DNA from: Lachnospiraceae bacterium
GTDB lineage: Bacteria; Bacillota; Clostridia; Lachnospirales; Lachnospiraceae
Direction: 5' to 3'
Assembly: GCA_030537145.1 (NCBI GenBank)
Contig: JAUNON010000017.1
Span: 1-45,980, forward strand
DNA: 45,980 bases
Part shown: one piece after another, positions 24,143 through 33,431 of the stretch
Position numbering within the stretch: position 1 is the first letter of the stretch
How the letters are laid out: every line of letters begins with the position of its first letter
Position numbers and translations under genes: made by a program
Notes under the pieces: model-generated
Databases searched by the model: none
What the model saw: only the letters and a program-made list of their open reading frames with translations
What the model was told of the DNA's origin: nothing

Positions 24143-25618
24143 ATGAAATCAAAAGGACGGGAATGCGCTTTGCGCAGAAAATCAGGTATGGGAAAAAAGA
24201 AAAAAGAACTGGAACATGTGGTGAAGCAGATCTATCCAGGCTCCATAGCGGAGGAACTGGAAATCCGGCCGGGAGACGTGCTGCTGGAAATTAACGGTCA
24301 AAAGATTGAGGATGTGTTTGATTACCGCTATCTGATCAAGGACGAATATATTGAGGTATTGGTGCGCAAACCGGACGGGGAAGAGTGGCTGCTGGAGATC
24401 GATAAGGAGTATGACGAGGATCTGGGGCTGGAGTTTGAAAACGGTCTGATGAGCGAATACCGTTCCTGCAGCAACCGGTGCATCTTCTGTTTTATTGACC
24501 AGATGCCGCCCGGGATGCGGGATACTCTGTATTTTAAGGATGATGATTCCCGCCTGTCATTTCTGCAGGGAAATTATATTACCCTGACTAATATGAAGCA
24601 GGAGGACATCGACCGGATCATCCGGATGCATCTGGCACCCATTAACATCTCCGTACAGACAACGAATCCCAAACTTCGCTGTAAGATGCTGAATAACCGG
24701 TTTGCCGGAGAAAAGCTGAAATATTTGGATACGCTGTATGAGCATCAGATCGAGATGAACGGTCAGGTGGTGTGCTGCAAGGGTGTAAATGACGGAAAGG
24801 AGCTGGAGCGGACCATCCATGATCTGGAAAAATACCTGCCGTTTCTGCGCAGCGTATCCGTGGTTCCGGCAGGGCTGACCAGGTTTCGGCAGGGATTGTA
24901 TCCTTTGGAATTGTTTTCTGCCGGGGAGGCCGGTGAAGTCATTGATCTGATCGAAAGCCTTCAGCCGATCTATTACGAAAAATACGGCCTTCATTTTATT
25001 CATGCCAGTGACGAGTGGTACTTTCTGGCGGGAAGGGATTTTCCGGAGGAGGAGCGCTACGACGGTTACATTCAATTGGAAAACGGTGTGGGCATGATCC
25101 GGCTGCTGATGAACGAATTTGCCGATGCGCTGCAGGAGGAGAAGGAACACAAAGATTATGCGGGGCGCAGGGAAACGGTCTGCCGCAAGGTGACTATTGC
25201 CACCGGCAAGCTGGCTTATCCGGTGATCTGCACACTTGCGGAAAAAATGACAGAGGCTTTTCCGAAGCTGAAAATCCGGGTCTGCGAGATCCGGAATGAT
25301 TTCTTCGGCGAGACGATCACGGTATCCGGACTGATCACAGGCAGAGATCTGGTGGATCAGCTAAAGGAGCAGCAGGCGGCAGGGCTGGATCTGGGAGAGG
25401 AATTGCTGATTCCGGAAAATATGCTGCGTATGGGTGAGCAGGTGTTTTTGGATGATATGACGGTACAGGAAGCAGAGCGTATGCTGGGACTCCGGGTGAC
25501 GGCGGTGGATGCGTCGGGACAGTCCTTTGTGGAGGCGCTGCTGGAGCCGGGGTACTGCATGGAGCGGGAGAATGACAATTTTGTCTATATCCAGGCGTAT
25601 GACCGGCAGCCGGATTGA
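24143..25618 (+). CDS. DUF512 radical SAM protein with PDZ-like N-terminus
   Basis: A 491-residue protein. Residues about 18-75 resemble a PDZ domain (VVKQIYPGSIAEELEIRPGDVLLEING is the N-terminal half of it). A radical SAM-like core follows with cluster cysteines Cys109, Cys113 and Cys116 (CSNRCIFC). The rest is the DUF512 region (YITLTNM, NISVQTTNP, QVVCCKGVNDG, SVVPAGLTRFR). This family is conserved in Clostridia and some other bacteria, often next to der, but its reaction is unknown. der is not beside it here. The ATG at 24143 has CGGAG 5 nt upstream; an ATG at 24188 is an alternative. Confidence 0.85.
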   Translation: MKSKGRECALRRKSGMGKKKKELEHVVKQIYPGSIAEELEIRPGDVLLEINGQKIEDVFDYRYLIKDEYIEVLVRKPDGEEWLLEIDKEYDEDLGLEFENGLMSEYRSCSNRCIFCFIDQMPPGMRDTLYFKDDDSRLSFLQGNYITLTNMKQEDIDRIIRMHLAPINISVQTTNPKLRCKMLNNRFAGEKLKYLDTLYEHQIEMNGQVVCCKGVNDGKELERTIHDLEKYLPFLRSVSVVPAGLTRFRQGLYPLELFSAGEAGEVIDLIESLQPIYYEKYGLHFIHASDEWYFLAGRDFPEEERYDGYIQLENGVGMIRLLMNEFADALQEEKEHKDYAGRRETVCRKVTIATGKLAYPVICTLAEKMTEAFPKLKIRVCEIRNDFFGETITVSGLITGRDLVDQLKEQQAAGLDLGEELLIPENMLRMGEQVFLDDMTVQEAERMLGLRVTAVDASGQSFVEALLEPGYCMERENDNFVYIQAYDRQPD

Positions 25619-25702
25619 GAAATTTTTGAACGGAGATTTTTATAGAAGCAGTGAAACGCAGGCTGTTGACGAAAACGAAAGAAATAGAGGAATGGGCGGA
25701 GT

Positions 25703-26398
25703 ATGGCAGGAAAATCTACGAAGCGGCCCGGATTTGCGGGCAATCTGTTTTGGGCGCTGATGCTGACGATTTTTATTTTTACCTTATCGGTGGTGCTGGT
25801 TTTAAATTTTAAATGGTTATACTATATAGATATCCTTCTGCTTGGACTGGAAAAGCGTTCTGGGATGAGTGCGGATGCTATCCGGGCAAATTATGATACC
25901 CTGATCCGGTACAATCAGTTCTGGTATCACGGGGACCTGGTATTTCCCACATTGTTTATGTCCAATACCGGGCGCATCCATTTTCAGGAGGTAAAGCGGA
26001 TCTTTGCGGTGATCCAGTATCTTTGCATGGGCAGCTTCCTGCTGTCTGTGATCGGAATGATCCGGTACGGCAGAAGGAGGAGCGCTTCCTGGCTGCGGAC
26101 TGCGGGCATCCTGACGCTGGCAATTCCGGCCGTGCTGGGTATCTTGGCGGCGGTAAACTGGGACGCCTTTTTTGTGGCCTTTCATAAGCTGTTTTTCCGC
26201 AACAATTACTGGCTGTTTGATTCCAGGACGGATCCGGTAATTTTGATTCTGCCGGATGCATATTTTCTGCATTGTGCAGTGTTGATCCTGCTTCTGGTCC
26301 TTCTGGGGAGCCTGCTTTGCTTCCTGGCTTACCGGCGCCGCAGTAGAAAGCTGGCGGCTGCCAATGCATACCGGGCCGGACGCAGAAGAAGCAGATGA
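25703..26398 (+). CDS. DUF1461/TIGR01906-like integral membrane protein
   Basis: A 231-residue membrane protein with about four helices: 15-37, one near 108-125, one near 135-150 and one near 193-215. Between the first two is an exported loop with RYNQFW and a phenylalanine-rich stretch, and before the last helix RNNYWLFDSRTDPVILILPDAYF. This matches the DUF1461 (TIGR01906) family found across Firmicutes; function unknown. The C-terminus is very basic (AYRAGRRRSR). It lies 84 nt after the DUF512 gene and 78 nt before the M16 peptidase. Confidence 0.78.
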   Translation: MAGKSTKRPGFAGNLFWALMLTIFIFTLSVVLVLNFKWLYYIDILLLGLEKRSGMSADAIRANYDTLIRYNQFWYHGDLVFPTLFMSNTGRIHFQEVKRIFAVIQYLCMGSFLLSVIGMIRYGRRRSASWLRTAGILTLAIPAVLGILAAVNWDAFFVAFHKLFFRNNYWLFDSRTDPVILILPDAYFLHCAVLILLLVLLGSLLCFLAYRRRSRKLAAANAYRAGRRRSR

Positions 26399-26476
26399 TT
26401 TGCCGGCTGCGGCAATCATGGTTTTAAGAACGTACCAGGCAACAACAAATAATGAGCGAATCAGGGAGAAGAAAAG

Positions 26477-29404
26477 ATGGATATGAATCAGATACCGGCG
26501 TATGAGCTGGTAATGAAGGAAAATATCCCGGATGTGCAGTCCATGGGATATCTTTTGAAGCATAAAAAAAGCGGCGCCAGGATCCTGGTGCTGGAAAATG
26601 AAGATGAGAATAAGGTGTTTAATATTGCGTTCCGGACTACGCCGGACAACAGCACAGGCGTTGCCCACATTATCGAGCATACGGTGCTTTGCGGCAGCAG
26701 GAAATTTCCTTCCAAGGACCCCTTTGTGGAGCTGGTGAAGGGATCTATGAATACCTTCCTGAATGCCATGACCTATCCGGACAAGACGATGTTTCCGGTG
26801 GCAAGCTGCAATGATGCGGATTTTGCCAATCTGATGGACGTTTATCTGGATGCGGTATTTTTCCCGAATATTTATAAAAAGGAAGAGATTTTCCGCCAGG
26901 AGGGCTGGAATTACCAGTTGGAGGATCCCCAGGACGAGCTGGAATATAACGGTGTGGTTTACAATGAAATGAAGGGGGCATTCTCTTCTCCGGATGATGT
27001 GCTGGAACGGGAAATTCTGAATTCTCTGTTTCCGGACAATACCTATCATTATGAATCCGGCGGCGATCCGGAGTGCATTCCGGATCTGAGCTATGAGGAA
27101 TTTCTGAATTTCCACCGGAAATATTATCATCCCTCCAACAGCTACATTTATCTTTACGGAAAAATGGATACGGCAGAACGGCTGAACTGGTTGGATCGGG
27201 AGTATCTCAGTCTGTTTGAGGAGCAGCCGGTGGATTCGGCCATCAAGCTGCAGAAGCCCTTTTCACAGCCGGAGGAGGTGCATCGGAAATATTCCATTGC
27301 CCAGGGGGACACGGAAGAGGACAATACCTATCTGGCATACAATGTGGCGGTGGGTACCAGTCTGGATACCCGGTTAGCCAGTGCTTTTGCTGTGCTGGAA
27401 TATGTGCTGCTGGAAGCGCCGGGAGCGCCGCTGAAGCAGGCGCTGCTGGATGCAGGGATCGGAAAGGATATTTTAAGCTCCTATGACAGCGGAACACTGC
27501 AGCCGGTGTTTTCCATTATTGCCAAGAATGCCAACGTCTCCGACGGGGAACGTTTCCGGAAGCTGATTCGGGAAGAGCTGGAGAAGATCATAGAAAAGGG
27601 ATTGGACGAGCGGGCGATACAGGCGGCCATCAATATTATGGAATTTAAGTTCCGGGAAGCAGATTACGGTGCGTATCCCAAGGGGCTGATGTACGGGCTG
27701 GATGTGTTTGACAGTTGGCTTTATGACGATACGAAGCCCTTTGATTATCTGAGGCAGCTTGGAGATTTTGATTTCCTGAAGCAGCAGATCGGCACCAGAT
27801 ACTATGAGGAATTGATCCGGAAATGGATTTTGGAAAACAACCATGCTTCCTTTGTGGTGGTGGAGCCGGAAAAGGGACTGACTGCAAAGCTGGAGGAGGC
27901 TACCCGCAGGAAGCTGCGCAGATACAAGGAATCCCTTTCCATGGAGCAGGTGGCTGAGCTGGTGGAAAAGACAAGGAAGCTGCGCAGTTTCCAGGAAACG
28001 CCCTCTACGCAGGAGGAACTGGAGCGGATTCCCATGCTTTCCAGAGAGGATATGCGCAAAGAGGCGCTGCCCTTCTCCAACCGGGAGCTGGACTGGGAGG
28101 GAATCCGGGTGCTGCATCATGACTATGCCACCAACGGAATTGCCTATATTACACTGTTGTTTGACGCTTCCTGCCTGAAGCAGGAGGATCTGCCTTATCT
28201 GGGAATTTTGAAAAATGTGCTGGGCATGGTAGATACCGCCCATTACGGATATGGAGAGCTGTACAATGAAATCAACCGGAATACGGGAGGGATTACTCCC
28301 GGCGTTTCCCTGTTTCCCAATGAGAAGGAAGCTTCTTTGGTGAAAGCGGCATTTGGAATCCAGGTGCGCACACTTTACGATAAAATCGGATATGCTTTCC
28401 GGATGATTGAAGAAATCCTTTTTACCTCCAATCTGGAGCAGGAAAAGCGTCTGCTGGAGATTATGAAGAAGCTGAAATCCAGAACGCTGGCTCATTTGAA
28501 TGCGGCAGGAAGCGCTACGGCGGCAGTCCGTTCCATGTCCTATTTTTCTCCGGCTTTCCTGGTAAACGACAGTATCAGCGGCATTGCTTTCTATAAGACC
28601 GTGGCGGATCTGGAGGCTCATTTTGAGGAGAAGAAGGAGCTTTTAAAGAGCAGGCTGAAGGATGTGCTTGCCCGCATTCTGAAAAAAGGCGGTTTGATGA
28701 TCAGCTTTACCGGAGATGCGGAGGGGTTGGAGCTTATGAGGGCTCCGGTATCCGGGCTTTTGCGGCGTCTGCCGGGTGAAGCGGGGGGAGAGGCGCTTCA
28801 TAATTTAAAGGGCCTTTGCCTGGAAAAGAAAAATGAAGGCTTTCTGACTCCGGCCAAGGTACAGTATGTGGCCAGAAGCGGAAACTTCCGGGAAAAGGGC
28901 TTTGAATATACCGGAGCTCTGAGGGTTCTGAAGGTCATTATGAGCTACGAGTACCTGTGGAGCAACATTCGCGTGGTGGGCGGAGCCTACGGCTGCAGCG
29001 GCAGCTTCGGAAGAAATGGAGATTCCAACTTTGTTTCCTACCGGGATCCCCACCTGAAAAAAACAAACCAGGTGTATGAGGGTGTTCCGGAATATCTGAA
29101 GAGCTTTACGGCAGACCCAAGAGATATGACAAAATATGTGATTGGGACGATCAGTGAGATGGATACTCCGTTTCCGCCCTCCGCTCTGGGGCGGCGGTCC
29201 CTGAATGCGTATCTGAGCGGCCTGACCGTGGAGGCCCTGCAGAAGGAGCGGGATCAGGTTCTGGCGGTAAGTCAGGAGGATATTCGGGCGCTGGCGCCGC
29301 TGATGCAGGCGGTATTGGATTCCGGCTGCATCTGCGTGCTGGGAAATGAAGAAAAACTAAAATCAGAAGAAGAACTGTTTTCCGTACTGGAGGAACTGAA
29401 CTGA
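26477..29404 (+). CDS. M16C-family zinc peptidase (presequence-protease-like)
   Basis: A 975-residue insulinase-family peptidase. The inverted zinc motif is HIIEH (His64, Glu67, His68) and the distal zinc ligand is Glu164 in NEMKG, in the M16C spacing. Two homologous halves of ~450 residues form the closed chamber typical of mitochondrial PreP and clostridial relatives; the second half has no zinc site (GVSLFPNEKEAS region), as normal. It has no signal peptide, so it likely degrades peptides in the cytoplasm. Full family length. It stands between the DUF1461 gene and era. Confidence 0.9.
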   Translation: MDMNQIPAYELVMKENIPDVQSMGYLLKHKKSGARILVLENEDENKVFNIAFRTTPDNSTGVAHIIEHTVLCGSRKFPSKDPFVELVKGSMNTFLNAMTYPDKTMFPVASCNDADFANLMDVYLDAVFFPNIYKKEEIFRQEGWNYQLEDPQDELEYNGVVYNEMKGAFSSPDDVLEREILNSLFPDNTYHYESGGDPECIPDLSYEEFLNFHRKYYHPSNSYIYLYGKMDTAERLNWLDREYLSLFEEQPVDSAIKLQKPFSQPEEVHRKYSIAQGDTEEDNTYLAYNVAVGTSLDTRLASAFAVLEYVLLEAPGAPLKQALLDAGIGKDILSSYDSGTLQPVFSIIAKNANVSDGERFRKLIREELEKIIEKGLDERAIQAAINIMEFKFREADYGAYPKGLMYGLDVFDSWLYDDTKPFDYLRQLGDFDFLKQQIGTRYYEELIRKWILENNHASFVVVEPEKGLTAKLEEATRRKLRRYKESLSMEQVAELVEKTRKLRSFQETPSTQEELERIPMLSREDMRKEALPFSNRELDWEGIRVLHHDYATNGIAYITLLFDASCLKQEDLPYLGILKNVLGMVDTAHYGYGELYNEINRNTGGITPGVSLFPNEKEASLVKAAFGIQVRTLYDKIGYAFRMIEEILFTSNLEQEKRLLEIMKKLKSRTLAHLNAAGSATAAVRSMSYFSPAFLVNDSISGIAFYKTVADLEAHFEEKKELLKSRLKDVLARILKKGGLMISFTGDAEGLELMRAPVSGLLRRLPGEAGGEALHNLKGLCLEKKNEGFLTPAKVQYVARSGNFREKGFEYTGALRVLKVIMSYEYLWSNIRVVGGAYGCSGSFGRNGDSNFVSYRDPHLKKTNQVYEGVPEYLKSFTADPRDMTKYVIGTISEMDTPFPPSALGRRSLNAYLSGLTVEALQKERDQVLAVSQEDIRALAPLMQAVLDSGCICVLGNEEKLKSEEELFSVLEELN

Positions 29405-29484
29405 CGGATCTCCGCATAAGGCAGTGATGAGAACTAAGCTGCGGCAGAAAGCGGAAAACGGTTCCCGGAGGATAAGGATAAAAT

Positions 29485-30393
29485 ATGGAAAATGCGAAAT
29501 TTAAGTCCGGCTTTGCCACACTGATCGGCAGGCCGAATGTGGGAAAATCCACTCTGATGAATCACCTGATCGGCCAGAAGATTGCGATTACCTCCAGCAA
29601 GCCTCAGACCACAAGAAACCGGATCCAGACAGTCTATACGTGTCCGGAGGGACAGATTATTTTTCTGGACACGCCCGGCATTCATAAGGCGAAAAACAAG
29701 CTGGGAGAATATATGGTTACGGTGGCCGAGCGGACCTTAAGCGAGGTGGATGTGATTCTGTGGCTGGTGGAGCCCTCCGCCTTTATCGGAAAGGGAGAGC
29801 GGCATATTGCGGAACAGCTAAGGCAGACAAAGACGCCGGTGATTCTGGTGATGAATAAGATCGATACGGTCTCAGTCCAGGATGTGCCGAAATTTCTGGA
29901 TGCATACCGTCAGATCTATGATTTTGCAGAGCTGATCCCGGTTTCGGCCCTGAGGGGGAGAAATCTTCAGACGGTGATCGATGCGATATTAAAATATCTC
30001 CCCTATGGCCCTCAGTTTTACGATGAGGATACGGTGACGGATCAGCCCCAGCGCCAGATTGCGGCGGAGCTGATTCGGGAGAAGGCCCTGCGCTGTCTGG
30101 ATGAAGAAATCCCCCATGGCATTGCGGTGGCCGTTGACCAGATGCGTGAGCGTCCGGGCGGGCAGATCATGGACATTGAAGCTACGATTATCTGTGAACG
30201 GGATTCGCATAAGGGCATCATCATCGGTAAGGGAGGCGCTATGCTGCGCAAAATCGGCAGCCAGGCCCGCAGAGAGATCGAGGATATGCTGGAAATGAAG
30301 GTGAATCTGCAGCTCTGGGTAAAGGTGAAGAAAGACTGGCGGGACAGTGATTTCCTGATCAAGAATTTCGGATACAACAAAAAAGAAATTTAG
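29485..30393 (+). CDS. era: GTPase Era
   Basis: A 302-residue full-length Era, an essential GTPase that binds 16S rRNA and aids 30S assembly. The GTPase domain shows the P-loop GRPNVGKST (15-23), DTPG (62-65) and NKID (124-127). The C-terminal KH domain shows HKGIIIGKGGAMLRKIG (GKGG at 248-251) and the usual end VKVKKDWRDSD. Start follows AAGGATAAAAT. recO starts one base after the era stop, the common era-recO coupling. Confidence 0.97.
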   Translation: MENAKFKSGFATLIGRPNVGKSTLMNHLIGQKIAITSSKPQTTRNRIQTVYTCPEGQIIFLDTPGIHKAKNKLGEYMVTVAERTLSEVDVILWLVEPSAFIGKGERHIAEQLRQTKTPVILVMNKIDTVSVQDVPKFLDAYRQIYDFAELIPVSALRGRNLQTVIDAILKYLPYGPQFYDEDTVTDQPQRQIAAELIREKALRCLDEEIPHGIAVAVDQMRERPGGQIMDIEATIICERDSHKGIIIGKGGAMLRKIGSQARREIEDMLEMKVNLQLWVKVKKDWRDSDFLIKNFGYNKKEI

Positions 30394-30394
30394 G

Positions 30395-31060
30395 ATGTTA
30401 AAAATGAGCCAGGGGATAACATTGACCGGCATGGTGCTGTCGGCGGCCCCTTCGGGGGATTATGATAAGAGAGTGGTGCTGCTGACGAAGGAACGGGGAA
30501 AGATTACAGCCTTCGCCAGAGGCGCCAGAAGGCAGAACAGCTCTCTGCTGGCAGCAGCCAGCCCGTTTACCTTTGGAAATTTTCTCCTTTACGAGGGACG
30601 GACGGCGTATACGCTGGCCGGTGCTGAAATCAAAAACTATTTTGAGAAGGTAAAGGAAGATTTTCAGGGAGCCTTTTATGGATTTTATTTTATGGAATTT
30701 GCGGAATATTACGGACAGGAAAATCTGGATGCATCCCAGATGCTGAATTTGCTGTATGTTTCTTTGCTGGCCCTGGAGAAGGAAAAGCTGCCGGACCGGC
30801 TGGTGCGGTATGTGCTGGAAATAAAGATGATGGTTATCAACGGAGAATATCCTCAGGACATTGTTCTGGATCCGGCTTTATCGGATGCGGCCCGCTATAC
30901 GCTTCGTTATGTGATACAAGCGCCGATCCGGAATCTTTACACCTTTACCGTGAAAGATGAGGTACTGGAGGAAATCGCCGGAGTACAGGATAAAATCCGG
31001 CAGAAATATATGGACCGCAGGCTGAAATCACTGGATATTCTGGAGGATATGGTGAAATAA
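30395..31060 (+). CDS. recO: DNA repair protein RecO, short form without zinc module
   Basis: A 221-residue RecO, which helps load RecA at gaps through RecFOR. The N-terminal OB fold is clear (ITLTGMVLSAAPSGDYDKRVVLL is its first part; GARRQNSSL, PFTFGNFLLYEG follow). The helical part runs to the end (RRLKSLDILEDM). Relatives of ~245-255 residues carry a four-cysteine zinc segment after a GEYP-like motif. Here VINGEYPQ passes directly to LDPALSDAARY and there is no cysteine at all. The deletion is in frame, so the gene looks functional. ATG 30395 or 30404 may be used. Confidence 0.88.
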   Translation: MLKMSQGITLTGMVLSAAPSGDYDKRVVLLTKERGKITAFARGARRQNSSLLAAASPFTFGNFLLYEGRTAYTLAGAEIKNYFEKVKEDFQGAFYGFYFMEFAEYYGQENLDASQMLNLLYVSLLALEKEKLPDRLVRYVLEIKMMVINGEYPQDIVLDPALSDAARYTLRYVIQAPIRNLYTFTVKDEVLEEIAGVQDKIRQKYMDRRLKSLDILEDMVK

Positions 31061-31068
31061 AATAATTG

Positions 31069-31097
31069 TTGAAAATATGCGCTTTTAACGTTATAAT
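31069..31097 (+). promoter_or_regulatory. Strong promoter for the lipoprotein-glyS pair
   Basis: TTGAAA (31069-31074), a 17-bp spacer and the consensus TATAAT (31092-31097), just after recO. The leader to the lipoprotein start is about 50 nt. Confidence 0.75.
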
Positions 31098-31154
31098 GAA
31101 TGAGATTTGTCAGGTGACTGCGTTTGGCGCAGGAGACGGTTTAGGAGGTACTGC

Positions 31155-31877
31155 ATGAGAACAGGCAGGTTCGGCAGAATAGCCGCAGTTGTTGTGTGTA
31201 CGCTGATGCTCGGCGGATGTGATATGCTGGATGAGGTACTGGAGGAAAAGGCCTGGGAGCCGGGAGAGACAGCCCTGCAGGTGCTGGAGGACGGTACGGT
31301 GACGGAGACGGTCATCGATCAGTTGGACGAAAGCTACTATAGCAGCTCGGAGCTGGAGAGCATGGTCAACAGTTCGGTCGGCCAGTATAATAAGGAACAC
31401 GGAGCAGATGCGGTGACGGTGGACAGTCTGATCATTGAAAATAATCAGGTTACACTGACCATGACCTACCGTACCGCGCAGGATTACGCAGATTACAATA
31501 ACGTCCGTTTTTACAATGGTTCCATGCTGGGTGCCGAGATGGACGGATATTTATTTTACAATCAGTTTAAGCAGGTAGAGAAGGGTACCGTGACCGGGGA
31601 GGGGCTTTCCAATGAGGAGCCCTTGAAGCATAAGGAGCTGCAGGTATTGGTAACAGATACCTCTCATGCGGTGAAGGTTCCCGGTGATGTGGTCTTTCTC
31701 AGTACTAATGCAGCGCCCATGGGCCGTAAGGAAGTGAAACCTGTGCCGGCAGAGGCTTCTTCCGAGGAAGAGGGTCTGGTGCTGCCTTCCAATGCTGTGT
31801 ATGTGGAGGAGGACCATTCTCCGGTGACGGCGAAGGATCTGGAAAAAACTTATTTATATATTATTTATGAGTTTTGA
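31155..31877 (+). CDS. Conserved-looking lipoprotein of unknown function
   Basis: A 240-residue lipoprotein. The signal peptide ends at lipobox LMLGG-C with Cys22. The mature part is acidic, with alternating strands ([36 protein letters not shown]) and a final YLYIIYEF strand; I recognise no catalytic motif. TAGGAGG lies 6 nt before the ATG at 31155; a longer frame upstream lacks a ribosome site. It is read from its own promoter and ends 17 nt before glyS, so the two are probably cotranscribed. Confidence 0.75.
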   Translation: MRTGRFGRIAAVVVCTLMLGGCDMLDEVLEEKAWEPGETALQVLEDGTVTETVIDQLDESYYSSSELESMVNSSVGQYNKEHGADAVTVDSLIIENNQVTLTMTYRTAQDYADYNNVRFYNGSMLGAEMDGYLFYNQFKQVEKGTVTGEGLSNEEPLKHKELQVLVTDTSHAVKVPGDVVFLSTNAAPMGRKEVKPVPAEASSEEEGLVLPSNAVYVEEDHSPVTAKDLEKTYLYIIYEF

Positions 31878-31894
31878 TTTTGAGGAGGAGAAAG

Positions 31895-33283
31895 ATGGAA
31901 AAAACAATGGAAAAGATCGTTGCGTTGGCTAAGGGCAGAGGATTTGTATATCCCGGCTCCGAAATCTACGGCGGTCTGGCGAATACCTGGGATTACGGCA
32001 ATCTGGGTGTTGAACTGAAAAACAATGTAAAAAAAGCATGGTGGCAGAAATTTGTCATGGAAAACCCTTACAATGTGGGTGTGGACTGCGCCATTCTGAT
32101 GAATCCCCAGACCTGGGTGGCATCCGGTCATCTGGGCGGATTTTCTGATCCGCTGATGGACTGCAAGGAGTGCCATGAGAGATTTCGTGCAGACAAGCTG
32201 ATCGAGGATTACTGTGAGGAGAAGTCTATCACACTGGAGAAACCGATTGATGCGTTTTCCCAGGAGGAAATGAGAGATTTTGTTGAAGATCACAAAATCC
32301 CCTGTCCTTCCTGCGGCAAGCACAATTTTACCGATATCCGCCAGTTTAACCTGATGTTTAAGACCTTCCAGGGTGTGACGGAGGATGCGAAGAATACGGT
32401 TTATCTGAGACCGGAGACGGCGCAGGGCATCTTTGTCAACTTTAAAAATGTGCAGAGAACCTCCAGAAAGAAGATCCCGTTCGGTATCGGACAGATCGGA
32501 AAATCCTTCCGTAATGAGATCACGCCGGGTAACTTTACCTTCCGTACCAGAGAGTTTGAACAGATGGAGCTGGAATTTTTCTGCGAGCCTGGAACGGATC
32601 TGGAATGGTTCCAATACTGGAGAAGCTTCTGCATCAACTGGCTGAAATCGCTGGGCATGAAGGATGAGGAGATGCGCGCCCGTGACCATGCGCCGGAGGA
32701 ATTGTGTTTCTACAGCAAGGGAACCACAGATATTGAATTCCTGTTCCCCTTCGGCTGGGGCGAGCTGTGGGGCATTGCTGACAGGACCGACTATGACCTG
32801 ACGCAGCATCAGAATACCTCCGGACAGGATATGAGCTATTTTGATGATGAGAAGAAGGAAAAATATATTCCTTATGTTATCGAGCCGTCTCTGGGTGCGG
32901 ACCGTGTGGTTCTTGCATTCCTGTGCAGCGCTTATGATGAGGAGGAGCTGGAAGGCGGAGATGTGCGTACCGTGCTTCATTTCCATCCGGCGCTGGCACC
33001 GGTGAAGATCGGCGTGCTGCCTCTTTCAAAGAAGCTGAACGAGGGAGCGGAGAAGGTATTCTCCATGCTGTCTAAGAAGTATAACTGTGAATTTGACGAC
33101 AGAGGAAATATCGGAAAGCGTTACAGAAGGCAGGATGAGATCGGTACGCCTTTCTGCGTCACCTACGATTTTGATTCCGAGACGGACGGCGCAGTAACGG
33201 TCCGTGACCGTGATACCATGGCTCAGGAGAGGGTAAAGATCGAAGATCTTCCCGCATATTTCGAGGAAAAATTTGCATTTTAA
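31895..33283 (+). CDS. glyS: Glycyl-tRNA synthetase, dimeric (eukaryote-like) type
   Basis: A 462-residue class II glycyl-tRNA synthetase of the single-chain homodimer type. It starts [19 protein letters not shown], then NNVKKAWW and the insertion with CPSCGK. Motif 2 is around [20 protein letters not shown] (as FRNEITP plus RTREFEQME). Motif 3 lies near [13 protein letters not shown]. The anticodon-binding domain begins [11 protein letters not shown] and ends with [29 protein letters not shown] precedes the ATG at 31895. No T-box leader lies before it; it follows the lipoprotein gene by 17 nt. Confidence 0.96.
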   Translation: MEKTMEKIVALAKGRGFVYPGSEIYGGLANTWDYGNLGVELKNNVKKAWWQKFVMENPYNVGVDCAILMNPQTWVASGHLGGFSDPLMDCKECHERFRADKLIEDYCEEKSITLEKPIDAFSQEEMRDFVEDHKIPCPSCGKHNFTDIRQFNLMFKTFQGVTEDAKNTVYLRPETAQGIFVNFKNVQRTSRKKIPFGIGQIGKSFRNEITPGNFTFRTREFEQMELEFFCEPGTDLEWFQYWRSFCINWLKSLGMKDEEMRARDHAPEELCFYSKGTTDIEFLFPFGWGELWGIADRTDYDLTQHQNTSGQDMSYFDDEKKEKYIPYVIEPSLGADRVVLAFLCSAYDEEELEGGDVRTVLHFHPALAPVKIGVLPLSKKLNEGAEKVFSMLSKKYNCEFDDRGNIGKRYRRQDEIGTPFCVTYDFDSETDGAVTVRDRDTMAQERVKIEDLPAYFEEKFAF

Positions 33284-33319
33284 TGCATACAGGGTATAGT
33301 AAAAATATGCATTTTGTAT

Positions 33320-33325
33320 TATAAT
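33320..33325 (+). promoter_or_regulatory. Probable -10 box of the pfk promoter
   Basis: TATAAT with only a weak -35 (TAGTAA at 33297-33302, 17-bp spacing). It would start a transcript near 33332, directly before the structured leader. Confidence 0.45.
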
Positions 33326-33337
33326 CAGGTATCAATG

Positions 33338-33386
33338 GGCTGCCGGGGCAAAAGGCACAGAGTGCCTTGGATGTACCGGAGCAGCC
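33338..33386 (+). promoter_or_regulatory. Structured 5' leader of pfk
   Basis: An outer stem pairs GGCTGCCGG (33338-33346) with CCG and GCAGCC (33376-33378, 33381-33386) around a GA bulge. Inside it is a perfect 7-bp hairpin AAGGCAC/GTGCCTT (33352-33358, 33362-33368) with an AGA loop. It does not match a riboswitch I know and has no U tract. Confidence 0.45.
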
Positions 33387-33431
33387 GCAACATTTCATAT
33401 ATGAGAGATTAAGAAACAGGAGGATTTTAAA

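Noticed and set aside
25817..27130. 437-codon open frame on the minus strand
   Set aside because: It spans the DUF1461 gene and the start of the M16 peptidase gene in antisense and shows no protein-like motifs.
31098..31894. T-box leader for glyS
   Set aside because: The space before glyS is a lipoprotein gene ending 17 nt upstream; no T-box sequence or specifier stem is visible.
33326..33431. Known riboswitch class in the pfk leader
   Set aside because: I compared it from memory with fluoride, ZTP, cyclic-di-GMP and SAM classes and found no matching conserved core.
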